A DNA stretch of 64,000 nucleotides. Origin: Microvirga alba. Its GTDB lineage: Bacteria; Pseudomonadota; Alphaproteobacteria; Rhizobiales; Beijerinckiaceae. The notes under the pieces were generated by a model, which was not told the DNA's origin, made no database searches, and worked only from the letters and a program-made list of their open reading frames with translations. The first letter of the stretch is position 1. Every line of letters starts with the position of its first letter. Below are positions 9,924-18,711 of this stretch, one piece after another. The stretch spans positions 496,001 to 560,000 of the forward strand of contig NZ_JADQDO010000002.1 of assembly GCF_015694465.1 (NCBI RefSeq), written 5' to 3'. The position numbers and the translations under genes are program-made.

Positions 9924-9954
9924 GAGCGGTCGGGCGTTGCTTAACCCACGCGAT

Positions 9955-10284
9955 TCACGACGAACCTGGCGGCACGAAGAAGCAGATGATGGCGCTGGTG
10001 GTCGCTTCCTCGCAAAGATGGAACTTCCTGTCCGGCGACAGCTTCGCCGACCCGCGCGCGGCGATCCGCCCATCCCACAGGTGCCAGCCGTCGGGAGCCT
10101 CCCGAACCGTCTCGCCCTTTTCCTCCGAAAGCGCGCGGCAATCCTTGTCGTCGCAGCACCACGGGGGATACCAATCATGGGCGCCGATCGCCGAGGTTCC
10201 CGAGAGCCACGCCCCCGCCGCGAGCATGACGAGAGCCGTGCGAGGCCGCCGAGGCCGCCGAGGCCGATAACGCGGATCGCTCAA
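9955..10284 (-). CDS. Small exported cysteine-containing protein of unknown function
   Basis: About 109 residues if translation starts at TTG 10284, which follows a G-rich stretch and supplies an arginine-rich N-terminus before the hydrophobic segment ALVMLAAGAWLSG. Cleavage is likely after SAIGA. ATG 10227 would give a signal peptide with no positive charge and is less likely. The mature part begins HDWYPPWCCDDKDC and has four cysteines near residues 40-50 and later, consistent with disulfides in the periplasm. I do not assign a function. The arginine-rich leader is encoded by three 9-bp tandem repeats (GAGGCCGCC, about 10242-10268). It converges on ppa. Confidence 0.6.
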   Translation of the reverse strand: MSDPRYRPRRPRRPRTALVMLAAGAWLSGTSAIGAHDWYPPWCCDDKDCRALSEEKGETVREAPDGWHLWDGRIAARGSAKLSPDRKFHLCEEATTSAIICFFVPPGSS

Positions 10285-10537
10285 GGAACCGCCCCCCACG
10301 AGCCTGATCCTGCCGGAGCCGAGGGGCTGGTACGGCCTCGCTCTCGGGGGCAGAGATTGCCGATCACGGGGTCCCATCCGAGGTGAAGCGCATCGAATCG
10401 CCCGTCATCGGTCTTTTCTCTCCCGCCGCGGAACCCGCCATCCGATCCATGACCCCGATGGACAAGATTACATCCCCCGGCCGGAAGGTCTACTTCGCCT
10501 AAAGCAGGGTCTGCGGGGAACCCTGTTTCATGGGGGC

Positions 10538-11791
10538 CTACAGCGCCTCGCCCTTCAGCAACCGCGGCGCGTCCCGCTCCGTCAGCCCGGCCGCCTCGCG
10601 GATGAAGAAGCGCTTCAGGCCCGGCATCCGGTCGACGAGGCCCAAGCCCAGATCGCGGATCAGGCGCACGGGCAGGAGATCGTTGGAAAACAGCCGGTTC
10701 AGCCCATCGGTCATGACGCCCATGGCGGTGATGTCGGCGCGCCGCGCGCGCTCATAACCCTCCAGCACATCCGCCCCGCCGGGATCCATGCCGAGGCGCA
10801 GCGCATCGGCGATGGTCTCGGCCAGAGCCGCCGCGTCGTGCAGGCCGAGATTAAGGCCCTGCCCGGCAATCGGGTGGATGACATGCGCCGCGTCACCCAG
10901 GAGCGCGATGCGCTCAGCCACGAAGGAGCGCGCCACGCCGAAGGAAAGCGGAAAGGCCTGCGGCCTGGTCTCGAAGGAAATCCGCCCGAGCTGCAGCCCG
11001 AAGCGGCGCTCCAGCTCGACGAGCCGATCCTCCGGATCGGATTCGAGCAGCGCCGGGACATTGGCGGTCTTTTCGCTCCAGACGATGGAGGAACGATGCT
11101 TGACCGTGCCGTCGGGCAGGGTTTCGGATTTCAGGGGCAGGATGGCGAAGGGGCCGGAAGGCAAGAAGTGCTCGACCGCCCTGCCCTCGTGATCGCGCTC
11201 ATGGGCGATGGTCGCAACGATGCCGGACTGGTGATACGGCCAGGAGATCCAGCCGATGCCCGCCTGTTCGCGCAGGCGCGAGCGCGCGCCGTCGGCGGCG
11301 ACCAGAAGGGCCGCGGGAACGCTCTCGCCGTTGCTGAACGTCACGTCGATGCGCGCGCTTTGCGCCGCAAATCCTGTCACGCCTTCCGCTCTGAGGATGA
11401 CGCCCGAGTCTTTGCAGGCCTCGATCAGGGCGGCGGTGAGATCGCCCGCCGTGACCATGTGGGCGAAGGCCTCGCCCTCGGCCACCTCGCCCTCGAAGGT
11501 CAGGAAGGTCGGCCGGACCGGATCGTTCAGGCGGCTGTCGGTGATGACCATGTCGAGGATCGGCTGCGCCTTGTCGGCGACCTGATCCCAGACCTTCAAC
11601 GTTTCGAGCATCCGGCGCGCGGCGGCGGCGATGGCATAGGCGCGCAGGTCGCCGTGCGGGTCGCGCTTGAGGGCCGGATCGGCCATGATGACGTCGAGGC
11701 CGTCGGTCAGGGCGCGCTTGAGGGCCAGGGCCAGCGACAGGCCGGCGAGGCCACCTCCTGCGATGACGATGCGGGGGCGTTCTACGCTCAT
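10538..11791 (-). CDS. UbiH/UbiF/COQ6-family FAD-dependent hydroxylase
   Basis: A 417-residue flavoprotein monooxygenase predicted to hydroxylate the aromatic ring during ubiquinone biosynthesis. Motifs are GGGLAGLSLALALK near the N-terminus (FAD dinucleotide fold), LLVAADGARSRLR (the DG motif) and LLGDAAHVIHPIAGQGLNLG (the GD motif with FAD contacts). ATG 11791 has a GGAGGAGAG ribosome site 5-8 bp upstream. Translation could extend further upstream, but that extra sequence lacks family similarity. It is divergent from tesB across 140 bp. Which ring position it modifies (UbiH, UbiF, UbiI or UbiL type) cannot be decided by eye. Confidence 0.92.
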   Translation of the reverse strand: MSVERPRIVIAGGGLAGLSLALALKRALTDGLDVIMADPALKRDPHGDLRAYAIAAAARRMLETLKVWDQVADKAQPILDMVITDSRLNDPVRPTFLTFEGEVAEGEAFAHMVTAGDLTAALIEACKDSGVILRAEGVTGFAAQSARIDVTFSNGESVPAALLVAADGARSRLREQAGIGWISWPYHQSGIVATIAHERDHEGRAVEHFLPSGPFAILPLKSETLPDGTVKHRSSIVWSEKTANVPALLESDPEDRLVELERRFGLQLGRISFETRPQAFPLSFGVARSFVAERIALLGDAAHVIHPIAGQGLNLGLHDAAALAETIADALRLGMDPGGADVLEGYERARRADITAMGVMTDGLNRLFSNDLLPVRLIRDLGLGLVDRMPGLKRFFIREAAGLTERDAPRLLKGEAL

Positions 11792-11931
11792 GGCTTTCTC
11801 TCCTCGACATCCACCGCCTGAGGGGAATCTAGGGTACAAGATGGGTGTCAGCGATCGACCGGCCAGCGTCAAGCTTGACCTCGCGGCCCAGCTCTTCGAT
11901 GGATGACGTTTCTTGGGAGGATCTGAAACCC

Positions 11932-12792
11932 ATGTCCAGCGCCGTCGCGAACCTTCTGTCGATTCTCGATCTCGAACAGCTCGAGGTGAACCTGTTTCGC
12001 GGGCAAAGTCCGAAGAGTGGCTGGCAGCGGGTGTTCGGCGGACAGGTGATCGGGCAGGCGCTGGTCGCCGCGAGCCGCACCGTCGAGGGACGGCATCCCC
12101 ATTCGCTGCACGGCTATTTCATGCTGCCGGGCGACCCCAAGGTGCCGATCATCTACGAGGTCGACCGCATCCGCGACGGGCGCAGCTTCACCACGCGGCG
12201 GGTGGTGGCGATCCAGCACGGGCAGGCGATCTTCTCCATGTCGGCCTCCTATCAGATCGACGAGCCCGGTTTCGACCATCAGGCCCCGATGCCGAAGGTC
12301 CCCGGCCCGGACGAGTTGCCGACGGAAGAAGAGGTGAAGGCCGATCTTCTACCGAAGATGCCGGAGCCGATGCGCACCTATTACCAGCGCGAGCGCCCCA
12401 TCGAGCTGCGCCCTGTCGAGATCAACCGCTATATGTCGCGTGATCCGATGGCCCCGAATTTCCATGTCTGGATCCGCACCACGGGTCGGCTGCCCGACAT
12501 TCCGGCCATCCACCAATGCGTGCTCGCCTACGCCACGGACATGACCCTGCTCGACACCTCGCTCATGCCCCATGGCCGAACCGTGTTCGAGCCGGTGATT
12601 CAGGCGGCGAGCCTCGACCATGCCTTGTGGTTCCACCGCCCCTTCCGGGCGGATGAATGGCTGCTCTACGCTCAGGACACGCCGAACGCCTCGGGCGCGC
12701 GCGGCTTCTCGCGCGGGCTGATCTTCAAGCAGGACGGCACCCTCGTCGCCTCGGTGGCGCAGGAAGGTTTGATCCGCGACCGTTCTGCCTGA
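11932..12792 (+). CDS. tesB: Acyl-CoA thioesterase II
   Basis: A 286-residue double hot-dog thioesterase that hydrolyses medium- and long-chain acyl-CoA to free fatty acid and CoA. Recognisable segments are WQRVFGGQVIGQALVAA, HSLHGYFMLPGD, DGRSFTTRRVVAIQ and the C-terminal SLDHALWFHRPFRADEWLLY, which carries the catalytic aspartate-containing region. The length equals E. coli TesB. ATG 11932 is preferred over upstream ATGs at 11899 and 11845 because a GGGAGG site precedes it and it matches the family N-terminus. Confidence 0.95.
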   Translation: MSSAVANLLSILDLEQLEVNLFRGQSPKSGWQRVFGGQVIGQALVAASRTVEGRHPHSLHGYFMLPGDPKVPIIYEVDRIRDGRSFTTRRVVAIQHGQAIFSMSASYQIDEPGFDHQAPMPKVPGPDELPTEEEVKADLLPKMPEPMRTYYQRERPIELRPVEINRYMSRDPMAPNFHVWIRTTGRLPDIPAIHQCVLAYATDMTLLDTSLMPHGRTVFEPVIQAASLDHALWFHRPFRADEWLLYAQDTPNASGARGFSRGLIFKQDGTLVASVAQEGLIRDRSA

Positions 12793-12800
12793 TTCCAGAC

Positions 12801-12905
12801 GAGAGCATGGTCATGTCTCTTTGAAACATGATCAAGCTCTCGATCCCTTATTGCCGCATGATCCAGGCGAACAACCGGTTTCCGCTTGTTCTGATCATGC
12901 TCTAG
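12801..12905. repeat. RIME-like composite palindromic repeat, copy 2
   Basis: Two adjacent palindromic modules. 12801-12841 (GAGAGCATGGTCATG ... ACATGATCAAGCTCTC) resembles the module at 42691-42723, and 12853-12905 ends in TGATCATGCTCTAG. The element's terminal CTAG provides the stop codon of the autotransporter gene (12902-12904). Confidence 0.65.
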
Positions 12906-15900
12906 AACTTCCAGGTGAGGTTCCCCTTCACGGCGTGATCCTGCGCCTGCGATCCGATCTGGCCCGTATAGGCGACGCCGAGGCTGAGGTTGGAGGTCGC
13001 CTGCCAATCGAGGCCCGCTTCCGCGACCAGCGCATTGCGGTCCACCGGCACGCCCGACACGGCGAAGGCCGAGGTTCCGCCCGCGAAGGCCTGAAGGGCG
13101 CTGGGCGCCACATCGCCATAAGCGGCGCGCCAGCCCAGCATGCCGCGAAGGGTCAGCGGGATGTCGTCGCTCAGGCGCGCCTCTGCCCGGACGCCCAGGG
13201 TTGTCGTCGCCAGATCATAAGTCCGGCCGTATCCGGTCAGCGCGGCCGCGCCGCCATTCTCCTGGAAGCGGTCAGTGTGCAGGCGCAGGATGGAGGCTCC
13301 GGCGAAGGGCTCAACCTGGAACCCGCCCCAGGCGAAACGATACCCGACCTCTCCGAAGGCCTGCATCGTCGATCCACCGTACGAGGTCGACACAGCATCT
13401 CGGAAGCCGGGGAAGACGACGGTTCGGTTCAGGTCGATGTCATGCGAGGCGTAAGCTGCGCCGAGCCTGACCCGGATCGCATCCCATTGGGCGGAACCGT
13501 AGGCCGCGCCGAACACGCTCTCGTTCGCGCCCGATGACGCGCGACCGGTGATGTCGAAGGTCGTGCGGGTGAAGCCGCCGGCGATGCCGACCCGGTAGGC
13601 GGAATTGATCGACGCGTCGGCGCCAATGATGAATCCGCCCGTGGACGTGTCGAGACCGGCTGCGTTCCCATTCGAACCGAGCTTGCCCCAGGAGCCGAAG
13701 CCGTCACCCCACAGGGCAATCCCGCCCGGCTGAGAATCCGAGGCATTGCGCAGCCGGCTCAGGAGCGCGTTGCGCACCAGCGCCGCATCGCCATAGGCCG
13801 TCGTGGCCGCGCTGGCGTGTGCCTCGCCCGAGAGCGCGTCGAAGGCCTGGCGGGCACCGGAGGCATTGGTCCCCAGAACCGCACCGAAGAGAGGGTTGCC
13901 ACCGCCCAACGCTTCGAGCCCATTCGCCGTATTCCATTGGTTGGCTGTCACGGCCACCGAATTGAACGCGACGGGCGTAGGCGTAGGTGTAGGCGTAGGA
14001 TCAGGCTTGGGAGGAACTGTTGGATCCGTCTTGCGCACCAGCGTCAGAATCACCGCATTGGCCTGGTAGCCGAGCGAGGGGGTCAGAAACGCCAGGTCCG
14101 TATTGACGTCGGCGAAAGTCCCGTTGACCCCGCCCGTCGCGCTCAGGATCTGGTAGGTGGTCGAGGGGCTATAGTTTCCGCTCTCTGCCAGCACCTGCAC
14201 GGTGCCGCCCGAGAGGGTTGCCGTACCGGTCGCCTCGATACGGTCGGATTGGCCGGCGGCGTTCACCTCAACCTGATAAACCGAACCGGCTGCGAAGCCG
14301 ATATTGCCCGCGACGTGGAGCGTCCCGATGGAATTGCCCGGCGCAACCGTCGCGCCGCCCTGGGCGAACAGGCCGCCGATGGTACCCGAACCCGAGAGCG
14401 TGGCCCCGCTTTGCGTCGTCACCACGGAACTCGCCAGCGACCCGTTCACGGCCAGCCGGCCAGCCTCGACAGTGGTCTGGCCGGAGAGCGTGCTTGTGCC
14501 AGTGAGGTTGAGCAGGCCGGATCCCGTCTTGGTAAACGTGCCGCCGCCGCTGAGCGGGGCCTGCATCGTCTGATTGTTGCCGTTGGTATCGGCGGTGAAA
14601 CCGCTCCCACCGACGTCAATGGGCCGGTCGAGCGCGCCGGTATAAGAGAAGCGCAGGACGCCACCGTTGAATGTCACGGGGCCGCTGGCCAGCGCACCGG
14701 GGCCGGCGATCACGAGCGTGCCGCGATTCACGTTGGTTCCGCCCGTATAGGTATTGATGCCGGTGAGCGTGAGGGTCCCGGTGCCGGCCTTGGTCAGAGA
14801 TCCGCTACCGCTGATGTTGTCCGCGAATGTTCCGTCGATGGATTGCTTGAAGACGAGGGCCCCATTGTTGACGATGGGTCCCTTCAGACTGGTCGAATCC
14901 CCGACGAGGGTGCCGGCCGAAATGGTCGTGCCGCCGGAATAGTTGTTCGCACCCGACAGCGCCAACGTGCCGAGGCCTGTCTTCGTCAGTCTACCGCTGC
15001 CGGAGATGCCTTGACTGACGGTGAGGGTGTGATTGGCATCGACGATCTCGAAGCTGCCGCCGTTCGCGCCCAAATTGATGGCGCGCGCGGTCGAGGAGAA
15101 GCCGGTACCCGTCACTTGAAGCGTGCCGCCGTTGAAGGTCAGCGCGCCCGTGCCGAGATTGTTGTCGGCCGAAACCGACAGCGTTCCCTCGCTGAGGGTC
15201 CAAGGGGTTGCCTTGGTCGTCGCGCCCGTCAGCGTCCAGGTGCTCGTGCCCGCCTTCTCGAGCGACGTGAAGCCTTGGTATTGCGAGCCCGGTTGAAGGG
15301 CCGAGACGTTGAACGAGCTGTTGGCCGCTCCGCCGAGCGCCAAAACGCCCGTGCCGCTTTGCACCACGGCATTGCCGGTGATGCTGGAGCCAGCCTGAAG
15401 CTCGAGACGGTTCGCGCCTCCGGTGAAAACGATGGCATTGGCCGTCCCGCCGCCGTTGATCGTCCCGCTGTTGATGATGGTGAGGTCTCGGCCCTTGATG
15501 CCGACACCACCTTGCCCTCGCACCGAAGTCGCGTTGCCGCCGTTGCCGCCTTCGATCGTGCCGCTGTTCTCGATGCGCGCGGCCGGGCCGCCTGTCTGAA
15601 CCAGGATGCCGCTGCCGCCGGCTCCTCCTGCTCCGTCATCTATTGTCGGGCTATAATTGCCGCCCGTTCCGACGCCGCCGCTGCCGCCGTTGCCACCCCT
15701 GATCGTGCCGGAGTTGATCAGCACGGGAGCGACCAGAACGACGCCATTGCCGCCGCCGCCGCCGCCGCCACCGCCGGCCCAGCTACCAGAACTGGAGCCG
15801 TTGCCACCGTTGCCGCCATTGCCGCCGACAATGGTGGACGTATTGTTGAAATCCGTTGTGATGGCCGCGCCCCGGCCTCCGCCGCCGCCGCCACCGCCGC

Positions 15901-16264
15901 CATACGCACCACTATCGCTCGATGTCGTCGCTCCAGCTCCGCCGCTGTCGGGGCCTCCGCCCGCACCGCGTCCCGAACCGGAGGTCCCTGACGGTCCACC
16001 CTCCGGACCCGATCCGGCTGAGCCGATACCGTTATGGGCACCGACGCCGCCCACGCCGTCGCTGAGGCTCCCATCCCCTGAGGCTCCGCTGGCCCCACCG
16101 GCCCCGGCGACACCGGGGGTTGCGCTCGCACCGTTCGACCCATTGGTACCGGCGAACTGCGCAGCCGCAGGCGTTGCGGAGATCGCGAGCAATGCGGCCA
16201 CGGTTGTGGCGAGCGTGGTGCGGGCAGCAGTCGTCGATAGCAGGGCAAAACGCCAGGTCGGCAT
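12902..16264 (-). CDS. Autotransporter with PATR passenger repeats and outer-membrane barrel
   Basis: A 1120-residue type V secretion protein. ATG 16264 follows GGAG at 9-nt spacing; a TTG five codons earlier is the alternative. A Sec signal peptide (TTLATTVAALLAISATPAAAQ) is followed by a very glycine-rich region (about residues 40-260). Then comes a passenger with repeated LTKTGLGTLALSGANNYSGG-type strands, the autotransporter-associated beta-strand repeat, predicting a beta-helix. A Pro-Thr linker (about 755-770) leads to the ~290-residue C-terminal barrel ending in the outer-membrane signature WKF. The linker DNA is an in-frame hexanucleotide repeat. It is divergent from glnK. The function is probably surface adhesion, but the passenger has no catalytic motif. 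Confidence 0.92.
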   Translation of the reverse strand: MPTWRFALLSTTAARTTLATTVAALLAISATPAAAQFAGTNGSNGASATPGVAGAGGASGASGDGSLSDGVGGVGAHNGIGSAGSGPEGGPSGTSGSGRGAGGGPDSGGAGATTSSDSGAYGGGGGGGGGRGAAITTDFNNTSTIVGGNGGNGGNGSSSGSWAGGGGGGGGGNGVVLVAPVLINSGTIRGGNGGSGGVGTGGNYSPTIDDGAGGAGGSGILVQTGGPAARIENSGTIEGGNGGNATSVRGQGGVGIKGRDLTIINSGTINGGGTANAIVFTGGANRLELQAGSSITGNAVVQSGTGVLALGGAANSSFNVSALQPGSQYQGFTSLEKAGTSTWTLTGATTKATPWTLSEGTLSVSADNNLGTGALTFNGGTLQVTGTGFSSTARAINLGANGGSFEIVDANHTLTVSQGISGSGRLTKTGLGTLALSGANNYSGGTTISAGTLVGDSTSLKGPIVNNGALVFKQSIDGTFADNISGSGSLTKAGTGTLTLTGINTYTGGTNVNRGTLVIAGPGALASGPVTFNGGVLRFSYTGALDRPIDVGGSGFTADTNGNNQTMQAPLSGGGTFTKTGSGLLNLTGTSTLSGQTTVEAGRLAVNGSLASSVVTTQSGATLSGSGTIGGLFAQGGATVAPGNSIGTLHVAGNIGFAAGSVYQVEVNAAGQSDRIEATGTATLSGGTVQVLAESGNYSPSTTYQILSATGGVNGTFADVNTDLAFLTPSLGYQANAVILTLVRKTDPTVPPKPDPTPTPTPTPVAFNSVAVTANQWNTANGLEALGGGNPLFGAVLGTNASGARQAFDALSGEAHASAATTAYGDAALVRNALLSRLRNASDSQPGGIALWGDGFGSWGKLGSNGNAAGLDTSTGGFIIGADASINSAYRVGIAGGFTRTTFDITGRASSGANESVFGAAYGSAQWDAIRVRLGAAYASHDIDLNRTVVFPGFRDAVSTSYGGSTMQAFGEVGYRFAWGGFQVEPFAGASILRLHTDRFQENGGAAALTGYGRTYDLATTTLGVRAEARLSDDIPLTLRGMLGWRAAYGDVAPSALQAFAGGTSAFAVSGVPVDRNALVAEAGLDWQATSNLSLGVAYTGQIGSQAQDHAVKGNLTWKF
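13974..13997. repeat. Hexanucleotide tandem repeat in autotransporter linker
   Basis: Four near-identical GGCGTA units encode a Thr-Pro repeat on the minus strand. Changes in unit number would lengthen or shorten the linker without a frameshift. Confidence 0.7.
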
Positions 16265-16640
16265 TGGGAGGGTCTCCAACGAATCACAGCGCTGCGGATC
16301 TCGCCGCAGCGGGAGACGCGGATACGTGGCGAAGCTGTTGTGACGCTAGGACACCTGTCATTACGGAATGCAAATAATTCGCTCTGTTGCCAAGCCACAA
16401 CGAACGTTATTGCAAAAAATGGACTGCGCCGCCGGAGATCGGTCGATCGCGCCGTAAGGCGGGTGTGGATGCTGCAACCCGCTAACCAGTGCGCTTTGAG
16501 GCGACGTACGCCGCCTGACGGGAAGGCGCGATGAGCCGCGAGATTAACCTGCCCTATTTTTAGGCATTTGCGCCTTTTCTGGCTGAATCCCGGCTGCCCA
16601 TTCAAGAGGCAGCGAATGTTGAATCGCGTCCAGACAAGTC

Positions 16641-16658
16641 TTGGCACATCTTTTGCTT
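16641..16658 (+). promoter_or_regulatory. Sigma-54 promoter of glnK-amtB
   Basis: TTGGCACATCTTTTGCTT has the invariant GG (16643-16644) and GC (16655-16656) with exactly ten bases between them, the -24/-12 geometry of RpoN promoters. It lies about 105 bp upstream of glnK, so transcription should begin near 16668 under NtrC control when nitrogen is limiting. No unmistakable NtrC site was found by eye. Confidence 0.85.
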
Positions 16659-16762
16659 ACCCTTCCCGACACTCGCACCAGCCGGGCGGGTTCATGTGGA
16701 ACTCGTTGCTCCGGGCCGGATTACGTTCCTGTCCAGGCAACGTCTCAAAGGGGGCTCAACCC

Positions 16763-17101
16763 ATGAAAATCGTGATGGCGGTCATCAAGCCGTTCAAGCT
16801 CGAGGAGGTCCGCGATGCGCTGACCGCGCTCGGCGTGCACGGCCTCACCGTGACCGAGGTGAAGGGGTACGGACGGCAGAAGGGTCATACCGAGATCTAT
16901 CGCGGCGCCGAATATGCCGTGAGCTTCCTGCCGAAACTGAAAATCGAAGTAGCGGTCGCGTCCGATCTGGTTCCGCAGGTGATCGATGCAATCACGGCGG
17001 CGGCCCGCACCGGCCAGATCGGCGACGGCAAGATCTTCGTCCTGTCGCTGGAAAAGGCGGTTCGCATCCGCACGGGCGAGACCGATGTCGACGCCCTCTG
17101 A
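16763..17101 (+). CDS. glnK: Nitrogen regulatory protein P-II (GlnK)
   Basis: A 112-residue P-II signalling protein, full length. The T-loop carries GYGRQKGHTEIYRGAEY with the uridylylated tyrosine at residue 51, and the C-terminal GDGKIFVL..AVRIRTGE is the P-II signature. It senses 2-oxoglutarate, ATP/ADP and glutamine-driven uridylylation, and binds AmtB to block ammonium uptake. ATG 16763 has an AAGGGGG site upstream. It is 37 bp ahead of amtB behind a shared sigma-54 promoter, which identifies it as GlnK rather than GlnB. Confidence 0.96.
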   Translation: MKIVMAVIKPFKLEEVRDALTALGVHGLTVTEVKGYGRQKGHTEIYRGAEYAVSFLPKLKIEVAVASDLVPQVIDAITAAARTGQIGDGKIFVLSLEKAVRIRTGETDVDAL

Positions 17102-17138
17102 TCAACCCCTTCCCTCGTCTTTCCGGAGTTTTAGTCCG

Positions 17139-18476
17139 ATGAATCTTCGTACCCGTGTCACGACCGCCTTGGGGGGATTGGGTTTGAGCCTGATCGCCCT
17201 CACCCCCGCTTTGGCGCAAGGCGCCGCCGCTGCGACCGTCAACAAGGGCGACACCACCTGGATGCTGACCTCCACCATCCTCGTGATCCTCATGACCATC
17301 CCGGGCCTCGCCCTGTTCTATGGCGGCCTCGTCCGCACCAAGAACATGCTCTCCCTGCTGACCCAGGTTCTCGCCATCTTCTGTCTGGTGGCGATCATCT
17401 GGGTCTTTTACGGCTATTCACTCGCCTTCACCGCCGGTCCGGGCAGCGTCGGCGCATTCATCGGCGGCTTCTCCAAGGCCTTCCTCGCCGGCGTGACGAC
17501 GGAGACGACCGCCGACACCTTCACCAAGGGCGTGGCGATTCCCGAACTCGCCTTCCTGGCGTTCCAGCTCACCTTCGCGGCCATCACGCCCGCCCTGATC
17601 GTCGGCGCCTTCGCCGAACGCATCAAGTTCGGCGCGGTGCTTCTGTTCACGGCGTTGTGGGTCACCTTCGTCTACTTCCCCGTCGCCCACATGGTGTGGT
17701 TCTCGGAAGGCTATCTCTTCGGCCTCGGCGCGCTTGATTTTGCCGGCGGCACGGTGGTCCACATCAATTCCGGCGTCGCCGGCCTTGTGGGCGCACTCCT
17801 GATCGGCAAGCGCATCGGCTACGGCCGGGACCTTTTGGCTCCGCACTCGCTGACACTGACCTTCGTCGGCGCGTGCCTGCTCTGGGTCGGCTGGTTCGGC
17901 TTCAACGCGGGCTCGAACCTGGAGGCCACCGGCACGGCGGCGCTCGCCGTGATCAACACCATCCTTGCGCCTGCCGCCGCCGGTCTCGCCTGGATGGCCG
18001 TCGAAGCACTCGGCAAGGGGAAGGGTTCGCTTCTCGGTCTCGCCTCCGGCGCGGTGGCGGGCCTCGTCGCGATCACCCCCGCCGCCGGTCTTTCCGGCCC
18101 GATGGGCTCCATCGTGCTCGGCCTCGTGGCGGGCGTCGTCTGCTACTTCGCGGTGACGGCCGTGAAGAACGCGCTCGGCTATGACGACGCCCTCGATGTG
18201 TTCGGCATCCACGGCGTCGGCGGCATCGTCGGCGCCATCGGCACCGGCATCGTCGCTGCCCCCTCCCTCGGCGGCCTCGGCGCGGGCGAATACTCGATCG
18301 GCGGCCAGGTCTGGACGCAATTCATCGCGGTGGTGATCACCATTGCCTGGACCGGCATCGGCTCGGCCATCCTGTTCAAGATCGTCGATGTGATCGTGGG
18401 CTTGCGCGTGACGCAGGAAGCCGAGCGCGAAGGCCTCGACCTCGCCAGCCATGGTGAGCGGGCCTATAATTACTGA
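17139..18476 (+). CDS. amtB: Ammonium transporter AmtB
   Basis: A 445-residue channel with a cleavable signal peptide (ALGGLGLSLIALTPALAQG) and about eleven membrane helices. Family markers are WMLTSTILVILMTIPGLALFYGGLVR, DFAGGTVVHINSGVAGLVGALLIG and DVFGIHGVGGIVGAIGTG, which contain the conserved pore histidines. It conducts ammonium across the inner membrane and is regulated by the adjacent GlnK. ATG 17139 is preceded by CCGGAG. A strong terminator follows within 35 bp. Confidence 0.97.
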   Translation: MNLRTRVTTALGGLGLSLIALTPALAQGAAAATVNKGDTTWMLTSTILVILMTIPGLALFYGGLVRTKNMLSLLTQVLAIFCLVAIIWVFYGYSLAFTAGPGSVGAFIGGFSKAFLAGVTTETTADTFTKGVAIPELAFLAFQLTFAAITPALIVGAFAERIKFGAVLLFTALWVTFVYFPVAHMVWFSEGYLFGLGALDFAGGTVVHINSGVAGLVGALLIGKRIGYGRDLLAPHSLTLTFVGACLLWVGWFGFNAGSNLEATGTAALAVINTILAPAAAGLAWMAVEALGKGKGSLLGLASGAVAGLVAITPAAGLSGPMGSIVLGLVAGVVCYFAVTAVKNALGYDDALDVFGIHGVGGIVGAIGTGIVAAPSLGGLGAGEYSIGGQVWTQFIAVVITIAWTGIGSAILFKIVDVIVGLRVTQEAEREGLDLASHGERAYNY

Positions 18477-18508
18477 CATAACGAAGCCTTCCAGAGGCTC
18501 GAAAAAGG

Positions 18509-18540
18509 AAAAGCCCCGGTCGCAAAGGCCGGGGCTTTTT
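18509..18540 (+). terminator. Rho-independent terminator of amtB
   Basis: An 11-bp stem (AAAAGCCCCGG at 18509-18519 with 18529-18539), a 9-nt loop and a run of five T. The A run on the left arm makes it potentially bidirectional. Confidence 0.9.
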
Positions 18541-18556
18541 CATGTCGGTGTTCTCC

Positions 18557-18698
18557 GTCATTCCGGGGCGAGCATGCGAGAGCCCGGAACCCATAAACGC
18601 CAACGGAGCCGGATAAGAGGCGGCGGCCTCCGTGGTCCTCTATCCGCCCACCTCAGCGGCTCTGGGTTCCGGGCTCCGCTGCGCGGCCCCGGAATGAC
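18557..18698. repeat. Dispersed 142-bp inverted-repeat element, copy A
   Basis: Begins GTCATTCCGGGGC, ends GCCCCGGAATGAC, with an inner arm CCCGGAACCCATAAACGCC. Its right arm has lost the GGCGTTTATG portion found in copies B and C. The centre contains a second hairpin (GGATAAGAG...CTCTATCC). Confidence 0.75.
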
Positions 18699-18711
18699 GC
18701 TGGGTTGGGAC

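Noticed and set aside
10383..10502. A 39-codon plus-strand frame starting at GTG between the exported protein and the UbiH-type gene
   Set aside because: Reasonable codon use, but no separate ribosome site, no recognisable family, and an unsupported GTG start; not enough to call a gene.
13817..15991. A 724-codon plus-strand frame antisense to the autotransporter
   Set aside because: It is an artefact of the glycine- and alanine-rich GC-biased coding sequence on the other strand; it has no domain, ribosome site or natural composition.
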